Below are positions 52,408 through 61,514 of a DNA stretch of 64,000 nucleotides, in pieces. Both the position numbers and the translations under genes were made by a program. The notes beneath the pieces are model-generated. The model searched no databases and was not told the origin of the DNA. It was given only the letters and a program-made list of their open reading frames with translations. The stretch lies in the NCBI GenBank assembly GCA_017431515.1, contig JAFRKV010000062.1, positions 94,578 to 158,577 of the forward strand, given 5' to 3'. Numbering within the stretch: position 1 is the stretch's first letter; each line of letters opens with the position of its first letter. Source of the DNA: Lachnospiraceae bacterium (lineage in GTDB: Bacteria; Bacillota; Clostridia; Lachnospirales; Lachnospiraceae).

Positions 52408-54132
52408 ATGGCACAAAAGAAACAATGGGAATCGCCGTTGGTGACGGCAGTGATCAACAAGATTCTGATCAGAAGAGGGCGGAAAGCCATGCGGGAACTG
52501 GATCAGAACAGCCGCAGGGCAGTGTCGCTGTCGCAAGAAGTATTGCTTCGCCTTCTGGCGGAAAATAAGGACACCGAATACGGCAGGCAATATGACTTTG
52601 CAGGGATCCGAAGCATCAAGGAGTATCAGGAAAAGGTCCCTCTTACCACGTATGATGACTATGAACCCTATATCCGGCGGATGGTGGAGAAAAATGAGAA
52701 GAATCTCCTTTCCGCAAGCGAAGTGAAGCATTATGCCTTAAGCTCCGGGAGTGTCGGCGTGCCGAAGCATATCCCGGTATCCCAGGCGACGCTGGAGAAC
52801 TACGGGAAGTACGGCACGGCCATGGCTTTTGGGGTGATGGACGAGTATTACCGGAACACCACAGGACATTCGTTTAAAAGCGGGTACGCTGCCAATACAG
52901 TGGAGCTGCAATTTCAGGAGACAGAGTACGGCGTGCCGAAGGGCGCGATCTCCGGAAACCTGATGAAGCAGATCAAAGGCATTTCGGGGTTTATGTTTTC
53001 ACCTCCCTGGGATGTGATCAATCCGAAGAAACCCATGGATCTGAAATATCTGAGAGCCAGGTTTGCGCTGGAACGCCGGGATGTCGCCATCATAGACGGG
53101 GCGTTTATGGCGGCGCTGGTGGATCTCATCGATTATATCTGTGAGAACCGGGATCTCCTCTGCGAGGATATCGAGAAGGGAAGGATTGATGAATCCATTG
53201 AGCTTCCGGAGGAATGGCGCGCCACATTTGCTTCCTGGCTGAAACCGAATCCGAAACGAGCATCGGAGATTCGCGCAGCCTTCGAGCCGGGGACAAACGG
53301 GCTCCTGCCCCGCATCTGGCCGCGGCTGCAGTTTGTGGCCAGCATCGGCACCGGCGGCTTTTTTACCTATTCCAAGAAAATGCGGCGTTACACCGGCCGG
53401 AATATTCCTTATAACAATCTGAGCTATGCGGCATCGGAGGGCTTTTTCGCCACGGCGCGGCATGCGGAGGATAAATCTTATGTCCTGATCCCGGATGGCG
53501 GCTTCTATGAGTTTATCCCGGCGAAGAATGACGACGATGACCAGATCCTGACCATTGACCAGCTTGAGGAAGGGGAAATGTACGAGATCATCGTCACCAA
53601 CCTCTCGGGCTTTTACCGTTACCGGATCAAGGATGTGGTCCGGGTCACAGGGTTTTATAACGAGGCGCCCATGGTGGAGTTCGTCTACCGGAAGAGCCAG
53701 CTCCTTTCCATCGAAGGGGAAAAGACCAACGAGGAAGCGGTGCGCTGGTCGGTGGAATCCTTTATGAAGGACACGGGGCTCAGGATCAACGATTACAGCG
53801 TCTATGCGGACACGGATACGAAACCGGGACATTACGTCTTCCTGATGGAGCCGGATGAGAGAGTGCCGAAAGAACGGATCCCGGAGCTGCGGGATGCCAT
53901 CGAGGCGCGGATGATGCAGGCGAATCCGTCCTACGGAGAAAAGATCCGGAGAGGGGTGCTGGGGCCGATGGAGCTGTTTTTCCTCCAGGCGCAGACCTAC
54001 CAGTTCTACCGCGATCTCATGATCAAACGGGGGACTTCCGCGAACCAGCTGAAGCCGGTGCGGGTCATCGATACACCCATGAAAAAGAAGTTTTTCTTCA
54101 GGCTTAGAGAAATATACGATATGGAGGGTTAA
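52408..54132 (+). CDS. GH3-family acyl-adenylating amide synthetase
   Basis: The 574-residue product has the three GH3/acyl-adenylate motifs: SSGSVGVPKHIP near residue 112 (ATP-binding loop), NLSYAASEGFFAT in the middle, and FYRYRIKDVVRVTGF near residue 402. In plants GH3 enzymes use ATP to join acyl acids, such as jasmonate or indole acetate, to amino acids; bacterial members have mostly unknown substrates. The ATG at 52408 follows a strong ribosome site and promoter. Its nearest neighbour, 2 bases downstream, is an ATP-grasp ligase, and a related fused protein occurs at 58597. Acyl-acid amidation is inferred from family knowledge. Confidence 0.86.
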   Translation: MAQKKQWESPLVTAVINKILIRRGRKAMRELDQNSRRAVSLSQEVLLRLLAENKDTEYGRQYDFAGIRSIKEYQEKVPLTTYDDYEPYIRRMVEKNEKNLLSASEVKHYALSSGSVGVPKHIPVSQATLENYGKYGTAMAFGVMDEYYRNTTGHSFKSGYAANTVELQFQETEYGVPKGAISGNLMKQIKGISGFMFSPPWDVINPKKPMDLKYLRARFALERRDVAIIDGAFMAALVDLIDYICENRDLLCEDIEKGRIDESIELPEEWRATFASWLKPNPKRASEIRAAFEPGTNGLLPRIWPRLQFVASIGTGGFFTYSKKMRRYTGRNIPYNNLSYAASEGFFATARHAEDKSYVLIPDGGFYEFIPAKNDDDDQILTIDQLEEGEMYEIIVTNLSGFYRYRIKDVVRVTGFYNEAPMVEFVYRKSQLLSIEGEKTNEEAVRWSVESFMKDTGLRINDYSVYADTDTKPGHYVFLMEPDERVPKERIPELRDAIEARMMQANPSYGEKIRRGVLGPMELFFLQAQTYQFYRDLMIKRGTSANQLKPVRVIDTPMKKKFFFRLREIYDMEG

Positions 54133-54134
54133 AC

Positions 54135-55007
54135 ATGAAAATCTGGATTATCACAGGCGCAATCGTAGACCATGATTCCTGGGCAAAGATGCTCCCCAGC
54201 GGAAAGCCGCTGCTGGATAAATTCGGCATCGAGGTGGAGCTGTTCCGGAGATTTGAGATCACCTATACGGTGGGGGACGACAACCATAAAAAGCTGTTTG
54301 CCAACGGCGTGGAGACGACGCCGCCGGACCGCTTTTTCCTCTATGGGGCGTGTGATGCGATCCTGGAAGGGATCGAGGAAGCCCTGACGGATATGGGGGC
54401 TGTTTCCATCAACCCGATCCAGGCGAAGAGGATGGCGCTCAGCAAGCTGAAGACAGCGCAGATGCTGGCGCATCACAACATCAAGCAGGCCAAAACAATG
54501 CTGGTATACCGGGATACGCCGCCGGAGCTCATTATCAAGGAAATGGGGCTGCCGATGGTGATGAAGCCTGACACCGGGTTCGGCGGTCAGGGCGTGGAGC
54601 TGATCCATGACGAAGCGGAGCTGAAGGCCTATCTGGAGGCGATGCCTGAGAAGCCGAAGGATCTGATCCTTGCCCAGTCCTTTGTGGCGACCTCCAAGGG
54701 TAGAGACCTGCGGGCGTTGATGGTCAACGGCAAGGTATACGGTGCCTTTGTGAGAAAGACCGATAATCCGGAGGAATTCCGCTCCAATGTGCATCAGGGC
54801 GGCCATTACGAGGATTATGAGATCACGCCGGAGATTGAAGAACTGTGCGGAAAGGTGGCTAAAATCAGCGGTCTCAATGTCTGCGGGCTGGATCTGCTGT
54901 TCGGAGAGGATGGCTTTTTGATCGGAGAGATCAACGATTCCCCGGGTCTTGCAAGGATCGTTAAGATGGTCGGGGTGGAAAACTTTATCAAGGCGTTGCT
55001 CAAATAA
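54135..55007 (+). CDS. ATP-grasp ligase (RimK/LysX-like)
   Basis: The 290-residue protein has the ATP-grasp signatures: VMKPDTGFGGQGVEL (nucleotide-binding strand and flap), GRDLRALMVNG, FRSNVHQGG, and the metal-binding end GLDLLFGEDGFLIGEINDSP (E and N coordinate Mg2+). RimK-like enzymes form amide bonds through an acyl-phosphate, typically adding an amino acid or peptide to a carboxylate. The N-terminal part has ANGVETTPPDRFFLYG, which is matched in the N-terminal half of the fused protein at 58597. GGAGGG lies upstream inside the GH3 gene. Substrates are unknown; the context suggests a peptide or amide natural product. Confidence 0.87.
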   Translation: MKIWIITGAIVDHDSWAKMLPSGKPLLDKFGIEVELFRRFEITYTVGDDNHKKLFANGVETTPPDRFFLYGACDAILEGIEEALTDMGAVSINPIQAKRMALSKLKTAQMLAHHNIKQAKTMLVYRDTPPELIIKEMGLPMVMKPDTGFGGQGVELIHDEAELKAYLEAMPEKPKDLILAQSFVATSKGRDLRALMVNGKVYGAFVRKTDNPEEFRSNVHQGGHYEDYEITPEIEELCGKVAKISGLNVCGLDLLFGEDGFLIGEINDSPGLARIVKMVGVENFIKALLK

Positions 55008-55029
55008 CCTTTCCTACAGGACGGAGATT

Positions 55030-56772
55030 ATGTTTGGATTACTTGGCAGATATTTAAAAGACTACTGGAAGCAGATGATCTTTGTGGTCATCTGCGCCAT
55101 CGGGCAGGCTCTGACCCAGACCAGCCTGCCGAAATACTTTAACAAGATCTTAAAAAACGGCGTCGCAGTGGGAGACACGGAATACATCAAACGGATGGGA
55201 CTGATCATGCTGGGCATCACGGTGGCCATGGGTGTGATCATGGTGTTTTCCGGTTATTTTTCCGCCTACGTGACGGCGCGGTTTACTACCACGATCCGCG
55301 CGGATCTTTTCCGGAAGGTGCAGCATTTTTCCGATCTGGATTATCAGAAATTCAGTAAAGAGACAATTCTTACCAGAGCGACAAGCGACACGACCCAGAT
55401 GCAGTTCGTAGTAATCAACCTCCTGCGGAATGCGATGATCGTGCCTTTTGTCGCTGTTTTTACGTTTGTCCGCTGTATTTTCCTGGATGCGCCGCTGGCG
55501 TTGATCCTGGGCGGCGCCTTTGTGTTTGCGATCCTTCTCGTCAGATGGAGAAACAACCACAGCATGCCCATGTTCACAAAGCTGCAGCAGCAGACGGACC
55601 GGGTCAGCACGCTGATGAATGAGAAGCTGACGGGCATGCGGACGATCCGGGCCTTCGGTAGACAGGAATACGAAGTGGAAAAGCTGACAGCGGCCAACGA
55701 GGAGATCCGGAATACCGCCATCGGCGCGGGAACCTTTGTGGTATTTCTGGTGCCCTTTATCACCTTCATCATGAACATGGTCATCGTGGCGAGCCTTTAC
55801 TTCGGGCCGCTCCAGATCAACAGCGGCATGGTAAAGCTGGCGGATCTCCTGACCTATATCCAGTACAGCACCATGCTGGCCGGCGGGATCTCCACCATTA
55901 TGGCCATCGTGAATTCCCTGCCGAAATGCGAAGTGGCGGCAAAAAGGATCGTCGAGGTGCTGGATTATGAGCCGGAGACCTATGTACAGCCGACGGAGGC
56001 GCGGGGCGCTTCTGATGAGAGCGGGGTCGTATTTGATGACCTCAGCTTCGGCTACAACGGCGCCCATGATCTGGTGCTGGATAATATCAATCTGACCATC
56101 CCGAAGGGCAGGACCACGGCCATCGTGGGTGCCACCGGCAGCGGCAAGTCCACCTTGCTGAAGGTCATGCTGCAGTTCTTTGATACGCAGTTTTTCGGTT
56201 CCATCCGGATCGACGGCAAAGATACCAGAGACATGACGACGAAGGAACTGCGCGCCATGATCTCTTATGCGCCACAAAAAGCCAACCTTTTCGGCGGCAC
56301 CGTGGAAAGCAACCTGAAGGTGGCCAATCCCGACGCCACACCGGAACAGATCAAACGCGCCTGCGATATGGCGCAGGTCACCGAGTTCCTGGAAAGCAAG
56401 GGCGCGGGACCGGAGCTGGCATTGACGCAGGGCGGATCCAATCTTTCCGGCGGACAGAGGCAGCGCGTCTCTTTGGCCCGGGCGTTTGTGAAGGATGCGC
56501 CGATCTATCTGTTTGACGATACCTTCTCCGCGCTGGATTTCAAGACAGACGCGGCAGTGAGAAAGGCCATGCGGGAAGGCCTGAAAGACAAGACCATCAT
56601 CATGGTGGCGCAGCGGATCAACACCATCATGGGAGCAGACCAGATCGTGGTGATGGATCACGGCAGGATTCAGGCAGTGGGCACGCATGAAGAACTCCTG
56701 CGAGACTGCAGGATCTATCAGGAGATCTACGAGACGCAAAAGAGCGCAGATGGAAAGGGGGCGACGGCATGA
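55030..56772 (+). CDS. ABC exporter half-transporter A (degenerate Walker B)
   Basis: The 580-residue product has an N-terminal six-helix exporter domain and a C-terminal ATPase: Walker A GATGSGKST, Q-loop ISYAPQKANLFGG, signature LSGGQRQRV, and Walker B IYLFDDTFSALD. The catalytic glutamate is replaced by aspartate, as in the inactive site of heterodimeric exporters. The ATG at 55030 follows ACGGAGATT. Its gene overlaps the next transporter gene by 4 bases, and the partner has an intact glutamate. The pair should move a substrate, probably the ligase product, out of the cell. Confidence 0.88.
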   Translation: MFGLLGRYLKDYWKQMIFVVICAIGQALTQTSLPKYFNKILKNGVAVGDTEYIKRMGLIMLGITVAMGVIMVFSGYFSAYVTARFTTTIRADLFRKVQHFSDLDYQKFSKETILTRATSDTTQMQFVVINLLRNAMIVPFVAVFTFVRCIFLDAPLALILGGAFVFAILLVRWRNNHSMPMFTKLQQQTDRVSTLMNEKLTGMRTIRAFGRQEYEVEKLTAANEEIRNTAIGAGTFVVFLVPFITFIMNMVIVASLYFGPLQINSGMVKLADLLTYIQYSTMLAGGISTIMAIVNSLPKCEVAAKRIVEVLDYEPETYVQPTEARGASDESGVVFDDLSFGYNGAHDLVLDNINLTIPKGRTTAIVGATGSGKSTLLKVMLQFFDTQFFGSIRIDGKDTRDMTTKELRAMISYAPQKANLFGGTVESNLKVANPDATPEQIKRACDMAQVTEFLESKGAGPELALTQGGSNLSGGQRQRVSLARAFVKDAPIYLFDDTFSALDFKTDAAVRKAMREGLKDKTIIMVAQRINTIMGADQIVVMDHGRIQAVGTHEELLRDCRIYQEIYETQKSADGKGATA

Positions 56773-58523
56773 AAAAGAAAAAGAAATCCGGCGGAACAAA
56801 AACCCTTTTCCGGCTGCTGAAGTATCTGGCAGGAAAGCGGCATCTGGTGATCCTCGTGCTGCTGACGCTGACGCTGAGTACCATATTCGACGTTATCTCG
56901 CCGAAGGTGATCCAGCGGATCACGGACACCATTCAGGTGGAGGAAGGCACGCATATCGATATGCAGCAGATCGGCTTGCTGCTCCTGATCCTTACCGGGT
57001 GTTATGTGGTCTCCGCGCTGACGCTTTATGTTGCGCGCCGTTCTCTGGTGAAGATCGCGGAGAATACCGCTTATTCCATGCGGCAGAGGCTGCAGAAGAA
57101 ATTACAGAAGCTCCCCTTGAGTTTCCTGGACAGCCAAAAGAGGGGCGATATCTTGGCGCGGCTCACCAGTGATATGGTGACCCTGACGAACGTGATCCAG
57201 ACGAACCTGTCCACCCTGTTTACCAAGCTGCTGACCATCATCGGGATCCTGTTCATGATGTTCATCACAGACTGGAAGCTGACCCTGATCTTTTTCATCA
57301 TGATCCCGGTCAGCACCCTGGCGATGAAGGGGATCACCAAGGCCACGCGGCGGCTTTTCAAACGGCAGCAGGAGGCCGTGGGCGAGCTGAATGCCCATGT
57401 GGAAGAAATGATCACGGGCAATGATGTCATGCGCGCCTTCAACTATGAAGAGGCGGCCTATGAGACCACCAAGAACATCAACCAGAAGATTTTCAAGACC
57501 TACCTGTCCTCCAGAACCTGGTCCGGACTGATTCAGCCCGTCACCACGCTCTTGAACAATCTGGTCTTTATCGCGATCTGCGTGATCGGCGGTGTGATGA
57601 CGGTGAACAGCGTGCTGACGGTGGGTGCGCTGCTGGCGTTCCTGCTTTATACCCAGAATATTTCCGGCCCCATCAACTCGTTTTCGTCCATGCTGAATCA
57701 GGTGCAGTCAGGCCTGGCGGCGGCAGACCGGATCTTTTTGCTGCTGGATGCGGAAGTCGAGACAGAGGAGGAAAAGAGCGGCGAGGAGACTGCCTTCAGC
57801 GGAGATGTGGAGTTTTCCCATGTGAAATTCGGATACCTTCCCGACCAGACTCTGATGGAGGATGTGAGCTTCCACGCCAGCCCCGGACAGGTCTTTGCCA
57901 TTGTGGGTCCTTCCGGCGCAGGGAAGACGACGCTGGTGAACCTGCTGATGCGGTTCTATGAGATCAATGACGGAAGCATCCGCCTGGATCAGCAGAACAC
58001 GCGGGAAATGACGAGAGACGCCCTGAGAAAGCATATGGGCATGGTGCTGCAGGATACCTGGCTCTTCTCCGGAACGATCCATGACAACATCGCTTACGGG
58101 AAACCCGGCGCCACCAGAGAGGAAGTTATCGCGGCAGCAAAAAAAGCGGAGTGCGATTCCTTTATCCAGAAGCTGCCGGATGGGTATGATACCTGGATCG
58201 ACAACGACACGGGAGCGCTCAGCGTGGGAGAGAAACAGCTTCTCTCCATTGCCAGAGTCGTGATCTCGGATCCGGACATCCTGATCCTGGATGAGGCGAC
58301 TTCCAACATCGATACCCGTACCGAGATCCTGATCACCAGGGCGATGAATGAGATGATGAAGGGACACACGACATTTATGATCGCCCACCGCCTGTTTACC
58401 ATCAGAAACGCGGACAGCATCATCTTTATGAAGGACGGCGATATCAAGGAAGTCGGCACCCATGAAGAGCTGATGGCGAAGGGCGGACTCTATGCGGAGC
58501 TGTATCTGAGTTCCTATGCGTAA
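56769..58523 (+). CDS. ABC exporter half-transporter B
   Basis: The 584-residue protein has the six-helix membrane domain and an ATPase with Walker A GPSGAGKTTL, Q-loop GMVLQDTWLFSG, a modified signature LSVGEKQLL, and a canonical Walker B ILILDEATSNID. The altered signature here and the D for E change in half A are the two features that pair up in one degenerate ATP site of heterodimeric exporters. It is translationally coupled to half A. The next gene starts 73 bases later without a clear promoter, so the operon probably continues. Confidence 0.88.
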   Translation: MKKKKKSGGTKTLFRLLKYLAGKRHLVILVLLTLTLSTIFDVISPKVIQRITDTIQVEEGTHIDMQQIGLLLLILTGCYVVSALTLYVARRSLVKIAENTAYSMRQRLQKKLQKLPLSFLDSQKRGDILARLTSDMVTLTNVIQTNLSTLFTKLLTIIGILFMMFITDWKLTLIFFIMIPVSTLAMKGITKATRRLFKRQQEAVGELNAHVEEMITGNDVMRAFNYEEAAYETTKNINQKIFKTYLSSRTWSGLIQPVTTLLNNLVFIAICVIGGVMTVNSVLTVGALLAFLLYTQNISGPINSFSSMLNQVQSGLAAADRIFLLLDAEVETEEEKSGEETAFSGDVEFSHVKFGYLPDQTLMEDVSFHASPGQVFAIVGPSGAGKTTLVNLLMRFYEINDGSIRLDQQNTREMTRDALRKHMGMVLQDTWLFSGTIHDNIAYGKPGATREEVIAAAKKAECDSFIQKLPDGYDTWIDNDTGALSVGEKQLLSIARVVISDPDILILDEATSNIDTRTEILITRAMNEMMKGHTTFMIAHRLFTIRNADSIIFMKDGDIKEVGTHEELMAKGGLYAELYLSSYA

Positions 58524-58596
58524 AGAGAGATAAGGAAAATAACGACAGAACCTGAGAAAAAATAAGATGCGTGCAAGACGCGGAAAGGTGGTTTTT

Positions 58597-61131
58597 ATGA
58601 AAGGCTGGTTTTTGACATCCGGAAAATTTGAAGGCGCGGTAGGACGGCTTCTCCAGAACGTGAATCTGGGAGAGCACACCATCGAGGTGGTGGACTGCAA
58701 CAAAGTATCCTACGCCATTGACGATCAACTGCCCTCCCGGCTGTGGGTGGACGGTAAGGAAACGACGCCGCCTGACTTTTTCTATATCGCGGACTCCGAC
58801 GGGGAAAACGGCATGGTGTTCCCCTTTGCGCGGCAGCTGGAGAAGCTGGGCGCGTTTAACTACAATCCCATCGAGGCAAAGCAGGCGGCCATGAGCAAGA
58901 TCGAGACCTACCAGATCCTGGCAAGGGCAGGGCTGCCGGTGATCAAGACGCTGGTCTTCAGAAGCTCCATGGAAAAGGAACTGATCTTAAAGGAGATCGG
59001 CCTGCCGCTGATCATGAAGCCGGATGACGGGTTCGGCGGAGAAGGCGTGGAGCTGGTCAATACGGAAGCGGAGCTGGACGAGGCCATGGAGCGCCTGCAG
59101 CATTCCCAGTCCAGAATGCTGGTGCAGAAATACGTCTCCACTTCCAAAGGTCGGGATGTCCGCGTGCTGACTATCGGCTTTGAAGCGGTGTTTGCAGCCC
59201 AGAGAAAGGCATCGGATCCCAATGAGTTCCGGTCGAACCTCCATGTGGGCGGCACGGCGGAAGAGTATCCCCTGACAGACGAGATGAATGATCTGTGCCA
59301 TAAGGTGGCAAAGGCCATCGGCCTTCGCATGGCGGGCATCGACCTGTTATTCGGCGAGAACGGATTCGTGGTGGGAGAGGTGAACTCCTCTGCGGGATTT
59401 GATTCCTGGCTGGGCAAGAAGGATCTGGTGTCCATCTTTATGAAGGATCTGAAGAACCAGATGTTAAAACGTCCGCTGGCGCACTGGAGAGTGCAGCAGC
59501 TGAAGCAGGCGGCCAGAGCAAACCAGCTTGCGGCGATCCTGATGCAGCAGGACGATTACGGATTCCTGAAGGCAGCGGAAGCATTGCTGTTTGACTGCAA
59601 AGGCACGCAGGAACTGGTGCTGATGGAAATGCTGAAGGCCAATCAGGAGACCGAATTCGGAAAAGCCCACGGCTTCTCCGAGATCCACTCCGTGGAGGAA
59701 TACCGCAAGAAAGTGCCGCTTTCCGACTGGACGGATTACGAGCAGTACAGCGACCGGCTGCAGAAGGGGGAGGAAAACATCCTTTTCCCGGGGAAACCGA
59801 CCTTCTTCTACAGGACTTCCGGCACCACGGCCAGCTATAAATTCATTCCGGAGAGCACCCGGGAAGTGCTTTCCAGGAAAGCGATCTCCCGCGCGAGAAA
59901 CACGGAGATTTTCCTGATGGCGTCTCCGAAGGCGGCGAACCGGATCTTTGCCTTTTTCAACAAACCGTCCCTGGACAAGACAGAGGGCGGGATCCCCTGC
60001 GGCACGGCATCGGGGCGTTCCTCGGAGCTGGCCAATGAGGATCTGATCAAGCGGCTGACCTATGTGCCCCAGGTGGTGAATGAATTTGAGGGAGACGAGC
60101 TGCTTTATATCATGCTTCGTACTTCACTGGTGTATGGCGATGTCACGGCGCTGCTGGGCAATAACGCGCGGATGCTGCGCAATCTGATCGAATATGCAAA
60201 AGACCATGCCGCAGAGATCATCGAGGATATCAGAAACGGCGGCTGCCGCTATGAGATGTCGGACGGTCTGAAAGAGCTGCTGAAAGAGCAGTTGACCGCA
60301 AATCCGGCCCGGGCGGACGAACTGGAAAAACTGCGCTCAGAGGATCATTTCACCCCGCGTTACTATTGGCCGATGCTGATGGCGGCGGGCTTCTGGCTCG
60401 GCGGCAGTGTGGGGGTCTATGTGGATGAGGTGCGGCCGCTCCTTCCGGAGACCACAAAGTATATCGATGTAGGATACGGCGCAAGCGAAGCGAAGATCAA
60501 CATTCCCACAAAGCCGGAGACCCCGGCGGGCGCTCTTTCCACCTTTACCGAGTTCTTCGAGTTCATTCCGGAGGAAGGCGGAGAGCCGCTGCTTGCCCAT
60601 GAACTGCAGGATGGCAAGAATTACGAGCTGGTGCTGACCACCAACGCGGGTCTGTACCGTTATCGCCTGAAGGATCTGGTGCATGTGGAGGGCTTTACCG
60701 GAACGACGCCGAATATCTGCTTTGTGACCAAACTTTCCGACGTCGCAAATCTGGGTCAGGAGAAGATCCCGGGAGTCATGCTGTCGAAAGCGGTGCAGGA
60801 GGTTCTGGAAAAAGAAGGCTGCGGTGCCCGGATGGTGCAGGTATATCCGGATCCGAAGGAGATGAGTTATGTGGTATGTGTGGAACCGGCATCTGCCGTA
60901 AGCGATCCGTCAGCGCTGGCTGAAAAACTGGATCAGGGTTTGAGAGCACAGCTGGTGCAGTATGATACCTACCGCAAGAAACTGCTCATGCCCTGCGGTT
61001 TACAGTTCATGAAGACAGGGTGGAGCGCACATATGATGAAGAAATTTACGAAGGGCAACGCCACGGCGGCGCAGGTGAAGGTGCCGGTGGTCATCAGCGA
61101 GCTGCCGGAGGCAGAGTGGAGAGAAGGCTGA
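58597..61131 (+). CDS. Natural fusion of an ATP-grasp ligase and a GH3 synthetase
   Basis: The 844-residue protein has two complete enzyme domains. Residues 1-290 form the ATP-grasp part (IMKPDDGFGGEGVEL, GRDVRVLTIG, FRSNLHVGG, GIDLLFGENGFVVGEVNSS), related to the separate ligase at 54135. Residues about 310-844 form the GH3 part (RTSGTTASYKFIPE, DVGYGASEAKINIP, LYRYRLKDLVHVEGF), related to the protein at 52408. The start ATG follows GGAAAGGTGG. The fusion is direct evidence that the two activities work on the same compound. It implies two rounds of similar chemistry in one pathway. Both active sites look intact. Confidence 0.86.
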   Translation: MKGWFLTSGKFEGAVGRLLQNVNLGEHTIEVVDCNKVSYAIDDQLPSRLWVDGKETTPPDFFYIADSDGENGMVFPFARQLEKLGAFNYNPIEAKQAAMSKIETYQILARAGLPVIKTLVFRSSMEKELILKEIGLPLIMKPDDGFGGEGVELVNTEAELDEAMERLQHSQSRMLVQKYVSTSKGRDVRVLTIGFEAVFAAQRKASDPNEFRSNLHVGGTAEEYPLTDEMNDLCHKVAKAIGLRMAGIDLLFGENGFVVGEVNSSAGFDSWLGKKDLVSIFMKDLKNQMLKRPLAHWRVQQLKQAARANQLAAILMQQDDYGFLKAAEALLFDCKGTQELVLMEMLKANQETEFGKAHGFSEIHSVEEYRKKVPLSDWTDYEQYSDRLQKGEENILFPGKPTFFYRTSGTTASYKFIPESTREVLSRKAISRARNTEIFLMASPKAANRIFAFFNKPSLDKTEGGIPCGTASGRSSELANEDLIKRLTYVPQVVNEFEGDELLYIMLRTSLVYGDVTALLGNNARMLRNLIEYAKDHAAEIIEDIRNGGCRYEMSDGLKELLKEQLTANPARADELEKLRSEDHFTPRYYWPMLMAAGFWLGGSVGVYVDEVRPLLPETTKYIDVGYGASEAKINIPTKPETPAGALSTFTEFFEFIPEEGGEPLLAHELQDGKNYELVLTTNAGLYRYRLKDLVHVEGFTGTTPNICFVTKLSDVANLGQEKIPGVMLSKAVQEVLEKEGCGARMVQVYPDPKEMSYVVCVEPASAVSDPSALAEKLDQGLRAQLVQYDTYRKKLLMPCGLQFMKTGWSAHMMKKFTKGNATAAQVKVPVVISELPEAEWREG

Positions 61132-61151
61132 TTGCCGCAGGCGGCAGGCGG

Positions 61152-61170
61152 CTTTTGACCCCAACATCAT
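61152..61170. repeat. Short remnant of the palindromic repeat end before a STAS gene
   Basis: CTTTTGACCCCAACATCAT matches the segment at 32216-32234 with one difference and the TTTTGACC end of repeat copy 2. It is preceded by a small GCCGC/GCGGC stem and followed by AGGAGG, the ribosome site of the STAS gene. Confidence 0.55.
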
Positions 61171-61191
61171 CAGATTAGGAGGAGAGATCAA

Positions 61192-61494
61192 ATGCTGAAT
61201 ATCGATGTAAAGCAGGAAGGGGCGTCGGCAACGGTGCAGCTGGAAGGGATGCTGGATGCCACAAGCGCCGCATCATTTAAGGAGGCGCTGGCGAAGATTC
61301 CGGACAGTGTCACCAGCATCACGGTCGATATGGAAAAGCTCCGCTATACTTCTTCTGCCGGACTCCGGGTGATCCTGGAACTGCAGAATCGGATGGATCA
61401 GTCCGGGGGACAGGTGACCTTTGCCAACGTGGATGAGAACATTCGGGAAGTGTTTGACGACACCGGGTTTTCCGAGTTTATTACGATTGTGTAG
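61192..61494 (+). CDS. STAS-domain anti-anti-sigma-like protein
   Basis: The 100-residue product is a single STAS domain with the phospho-site region LRYTSSAGLRVILEL near residue 55. TTAGGAGGAGAG precedes the ATG. It is followed after 20 bases by a SpoIIE-type phosphatase gene, which is its likely activator. No dedicated RsbW-like kinase gene is adjacent, so the kinases at 46129 or in the FtsE fusion could serve. It shares the layout of the STAS proteins at 7514 and 46547. Confidence 0.88.
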   Translation: MLNIDVKQEGASATVQLEGMLDATSAASFKEALAKIPDSVTSITVDMEKLRYTSSAGLRVILELQNRMDQSGGQVTFANVDENIREVFDDTGFSEFITIV

Positions 61495-61514
61495 CATCGG
61501 AGCGCGGACAGCAG

